Source: Ferroglobus sp.
GTDB taxonomy: Archaea > Halobacteriota > Archaeoglobi > Archaeoglobales > Archaeoglobaceae
Assembly (NCBI GenBank): GCA_015523665.1
Contig: WAJX01000205.1
Coordinates: 1-6,627 of the forward strand
Reading direction: 5' to 3'
Length of the DNA: 6,627 bases
Part shown: in pieces, positions 5,388 to 6,627 of the stretch
How the letters are laid out: each line of letters starts with the position of its first letter
Position numbering within the stretch: position 1 is the first letter of the stretch
Made by a program: the position numbers and the translations under genes
The notes under the pieces: generated by a model
The model's input: only the letters and a program-made list of their open reading frames with translations
Told to the model about the DNA's origin: nothing
Database searches by the model: none

Positions 5388-5440
5388 ACATAACACCAAT
5401 TTCTGCAGCGGCGTTAGCCGTCCGCAGGAAAGGGTTGTCA
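5388..5440 (-). repeat. attC-like site 2
   Basis: On the minus strand R'' is TGACAAC (5434-5440) and R' is GTTATGT (5388-5394). The L arms CTGCGGACGGC and GCCGCTGCAG pair around a TAAC loop, with an extra A in L'' and one G-T pair. R'' and R' differ in outer bases, as expected when R' bases come from the next cassette. Length 53 bp. It belongs to a different subfamily from sites 1, 3, 4 and 5. The DUF2283 stop TGA is the start of R''. Confidence 0.82.
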
Positions 5441-5665
5441 GACAAAACTCTCTAATGCCTTCTTCTTGTCTATTTCTAATGTATATGAAAGTATAGACTT
5501 AAGGTCTATCTTCTTTGAAGCATCTAAAATCTCAATGCCTACAATTTTATTGTCTTTTGTGGTATCTAAATTTACACCTTCAGAAATTTCTATTACTCCC
5601 TCAGGCTTTTTGTTACTTAATTTTATATATAGTGCATCAACATCTTTGTCATAATATACTTTCAT
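5438..5665 (-). CDS. DUF2283 family protein, likely antitoxin
   Basis: This 75-residue protein matches DUF2283 along its length: MKVYYDKDVDALYIKLSN, then EISEGVNLDTTKDNKIVGIEILDASKKI. The YD.DVDALYI and D...N.IVGIEILDASK motifs are clear. DUF2283 proteins are small, beta-rich and often encoded beside DUF4258 proteins, an arrangement thought to be a TA pair. Which partner is toxic has not been settled to my knowledge, so the antitoxin call is an inference. The ATG overlaps the DUF4258 stop by 4 bp (ATGA), so translation is coupled. The TGA stop lies in the R'' box TGACAAC of attC site 2. Confidence 0.92.
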   Translation of the reverse strand: MKVYYDKDVDALYIKLSNKKPEGVIEISEGVNLDTTKDNKIVGIEILDASKKIDLKSILSYTLEIDKKKALESFV

Positions 5666-5889
5666 CTTTTACTCCTCTTCTTCAATGGATATACCGTGAT
5701 TACTGTTATTATATCATTTTCCTTATCTACAACAACTTTTATTGGAAGATTATATCCCTCCATGGGTTTCACAATTTCTTGTTTCCCTTGAATTAATTTT
5801 GAACTCTTAAGCAGGCTCTCTATATTTGCCAAAGAGATTCTATAAAGCTTTGCCCTCCGTTTTGCATGACGAGAATATTTTATTTTCAT
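5662..5889 (-). CDS. DUF4258 family protein, likely toxin
   Basis: The chosen product has 75 residues from the ATG at 5889. The frame can be extended to a GTG at 5916, but those nine codons translate the R' side of attC site 1. The sequence IKYSRHAKRRAKLYRIS (3-19), a Pro-Met-Glu-Gly turn and IKVVVDKENDIITVITVYPL match DUF4258. Its YS.HA..R and ITVYP motifs resemble RelE/BrnT-type toxins, so a ribonuclease-like role is plausible but unproven. The ATG lies only 14 nt after the cassette cut point, with no good ribosome-binding site and no promoter visible within the cassette. Transcription may therefore read through from the preceding cassette or an external promoter. It overlaps the DUF2283 gene by 4 bp. 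Confidence 0.9.
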   Translation of the reverse strand: MKIKYSRHAKRRAKLYRISLANIESLLKSSKLIQGKQEIVKPMEGYNLPIKVVVDKENDIITVITVYPLKKRSKR

Positions 5890-5897
5890 TTCTGTAG

Positions 5898-5981
5898 TTC
5901 TAACATCTGAACTCACCTGCCGTTATGAGCAAGGCCGAAGGCCGCAGCGAAATAACGGTCAGGTGTAGCGGTTCGTTAGAA
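5898..5981 (-). repeat. attC-like site 1
   Basis: On the minus strand R'' is TTCTAAC (5975-5981) and R' is GTTAGAA (5898-5904), fully complementary. The L arms CACCTGACCGTTAT (5952-5965) and ATAACGGCAGGTG (5914-5926) pair with an extra A in L''. At 84 bp it is the longest site here because its terminal loop contains a nested hairpin (GGCC TTC GGCC). The stop codon of the preceding gene directly abuts R''. Confidence 0.9.
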
Positions 5982-6188
5982 TTATTTTCTACTTTTCTCT
6001 CTAAATTTCATAGCCTCTTTGCTTAATGCCTCAACCGACTCAGCATCTGGATAATTCTCCTGTCGCCATTTTGTATAATCAAATTGTTCTCTTTGAATTA
6101 TTGTTATAAATCTTTCTGCTTCAACTTCTCCAAGATTTTCAGTTAATATCTTATATCCTTTTATTTTTAATTCTGTCTCACTCAACAT
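5982..6188 (-). CDS. small partner (likely antitoxin) of the PIN toxin
   Basis: This 68-residue acidic and basic helical protein reads MLSETELKIKGYKILTENLG, then EVEAERFITIIQREQFDYTKWR, then VEALSKEAMKF. From memory, small proteins with the pattern LG.V.A.RF....QR...DYT.WR are frequent partners of PIN-domain proteins, so it is called the antitoxin. It has a near-ideal ribosome-binding site, AAGGAGG (6195-6201), 6 nt before the ATG and lying inside the toxin gene, which it overlaps by 11 bp. The order is toxin first, unlike most TA operons; strong initiation of the second gene would offset that. The TAA stop is one base before the R'' box of attC site 1. Confidence 0.87.
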   Translation of the reverse strand: MLSETELKIKGYKILTENLGEVEAERFITIIQREQFDYTKWRQENYPDAESVEALSKEAMKFREKSRK

Positions 6189-6618
6189 CTAATGCCTCCT
6201 TAATAAAATTTATGGGGTCTGTTACAACAATATCCTTAATCTCGTTTTTTCTTTTTAAAATACCTTTATCTGTTGTTATAAAATATTCACACCCACTATA
6301 AACTGCACATGTTAAATGTAATGCATCTATTTTCTTTAATCCAATATTTTCTAATTTTTTAGCTTCTAATATAATTATATCATTTTCTTCCACATCTTCA
6401 ATTGCATATGTTTTCCATCTTTCGATCTTTAATCTTCTTTCTTTGAAAGGATTATTTCTATTTTCAAAATCTAAAATATATGACCATACCAAGGATATTT
6501 TCTTTTCTATAATTAACTGTTGTATATATAATTTTGCTTCACTTTCAAGATGAATTTTAATATCACCCTGAAAATCAAAAGGACGATTGAAACTGCAATT
6601 ATCAAGATATATCTTCAT
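6178..6618 (-). CDS. PIN-domain (VapC-like) toxin
   Basis: This 146-residue protein has PIN-domain features: MKIYLDNCSFNRPF with the first acidic residue at Asp6, an acidic site around Asp50/Glu52 (YILDFENRNNPF), KKIDALHLTCAV with Asp98, and CEYFITTDKGIL with Asp117. These match the metal-binding acidic quartet of PIN nucleases. VapC toxins of this fold cut tRNA or rRNA; the substrate here is unknown. The length is complete. The ATG lies only 9 nt after an inferred cassette boundary (TTAGATTAA then ATG) and has no ribosome-binding site within the window. Its translation signals must lie in the neighbouring attC or it is leaderless. It is followed by the small partner with an 11-bp overlap. 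Confidence 0.92.
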   Translation of the reverse strand: MKIYLDNCSFNRPFDFQGDIKIHLESEAKLYIQQLIIEKKISLVWSYILDFENRNNPFKERRLKIERWKTYAIEDVEENDIIILEAKKLENIGLKKIDALHLTCAVYSGCEYFITTDKGILKRKNEIKDIVVTDPINFIKEALDVE

Positions 6619-6621
6619 TTA

Positions 6622-6627
6622 ATCTAA
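6622..6627 (-). other. probable cassette boundary (6 bases of an R' box) at the window edge
   Basis: The last bases read TTAGAT on the minus strand, the TTRRRY part of an attC or attI R' box (GTTRRRY) after the G/TT cut. If correct, the base after the window is C on the plus strand and another attC or an attI site follows. Confidence 0.5.

Larger units (their letters stand above)
3110..6627 (-). mobile_element. integron-type cassette array (CALIN-like) of six toxin-antitoxin cassettes
   Basis: Six two-gene units, all on the minus strand, each end in an imperfect inverted repeat with attC architecture: outer 7-bp R boxes ending AAC/GTT, inner L arms, and one extra base in L'' but not in L'. 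Taking the cut as G/TT in R', the cassettes span 5904-6627, 5394-5903, 4885-5393, 4338-4884, 3679-4337 and about 3110-3678, that is 724, 510, 509, 547, 659 and 569 bp. The extra base lies in the 5' arm on the minus strand, the polarity expected for attC sites at the 3' ends of minus-strand genes. No integrase is in the window. If one exists it should lie to the right; otherwise this is a cluster of attC sites lacking an integrase. Confidence 0.85.

Noticed and set aside
5261..5796. Plus-strand frames opposite HicB, DUF2283 and DUF4258
   Set aside because: They are antisense to recognised families and cross attC sites or intergenic DNA.
3682..5970. Inter-gene hairpins as rho-independent terminators
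   Set aside because: They lack U tracts, share R and L boxes with an extra base in one arm, and fit attC architecture much better.
1..6627. Spacers targeting genes in this window
   Set aside because: By eye no spacer matches any cassette or the flavoprotein operon.

Overview
The window comes from a low-GC bacterium, probably Gram-negative and uncultured. It joins two kinds of accessory DNA: a CRISPR array on the left and, on the right, a train of small toxin-antitoxin (TA) gene pairs separated by attC-like integron recombination sites. No integrase, cas gene, rRNA or tRNA is visible, so a taxonomic name would be a guess. Anaerobic candidate phyla or anammox-type planctomycetes come to mind only from general resemblance.

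Positions 1-1096 are one end of a CRISPR array: fifteen perfect 36-bp repeats plus a 25-bp partial repeat cut by the window edge, with fifteen spacers of 34-38 bp. On the minus strand the repeat ends in ATTGCGAC, which resembles the common ATTGAAAC handle. A good sigma70-type promoter (TTGAAC, 17 bp, TATGAT) lies at 1223-1251 and points into the array, so the array is probably transcribed leftward from a leader at 1097-1222. A small repeat-like element (1281-1336) and a rho-independent terminator (1348-1379) separate the leader from the next operon.

Positions 1387-3108 hold a two-gene minus-strand operon. The first gene encodes an SCP2-like domain fused to an iron-sulfur flavoprotein (flavodoxin fold with a compact four-cysteine motif). 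The second encodes a small cysteine-containing protein of uncertain family.

Positions 3110-6627 are read as an integron cassette array or CALIN (attC cluster lacking an integrase). There are six cassettes, all on the minus strand, each with two tightly coupled genes and ending in an attC-like site. In order of transcription they are: PIN toxin with a small partner, DUF4258/DUF2283, HicB/HicA, a small antitoxin with a RelE-like toxin, a DUF2281-like antitoxin with a MazF toxin, and a small antitoxin with a ParE toxin. In five cassettes the last stop codon lies inside the R'' box of the attC, and in the sixth it abuts it. In three cassettes a -10-like hexamer lies directly after the R' box, so these cassettes appear to carry their own promoters. 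The right window edge falls on what looks like another cassette boundary (TTAGAT). Six TA pairs of six different kinds in one cassette train, next to a CRISPR array, is the most notable feature here.
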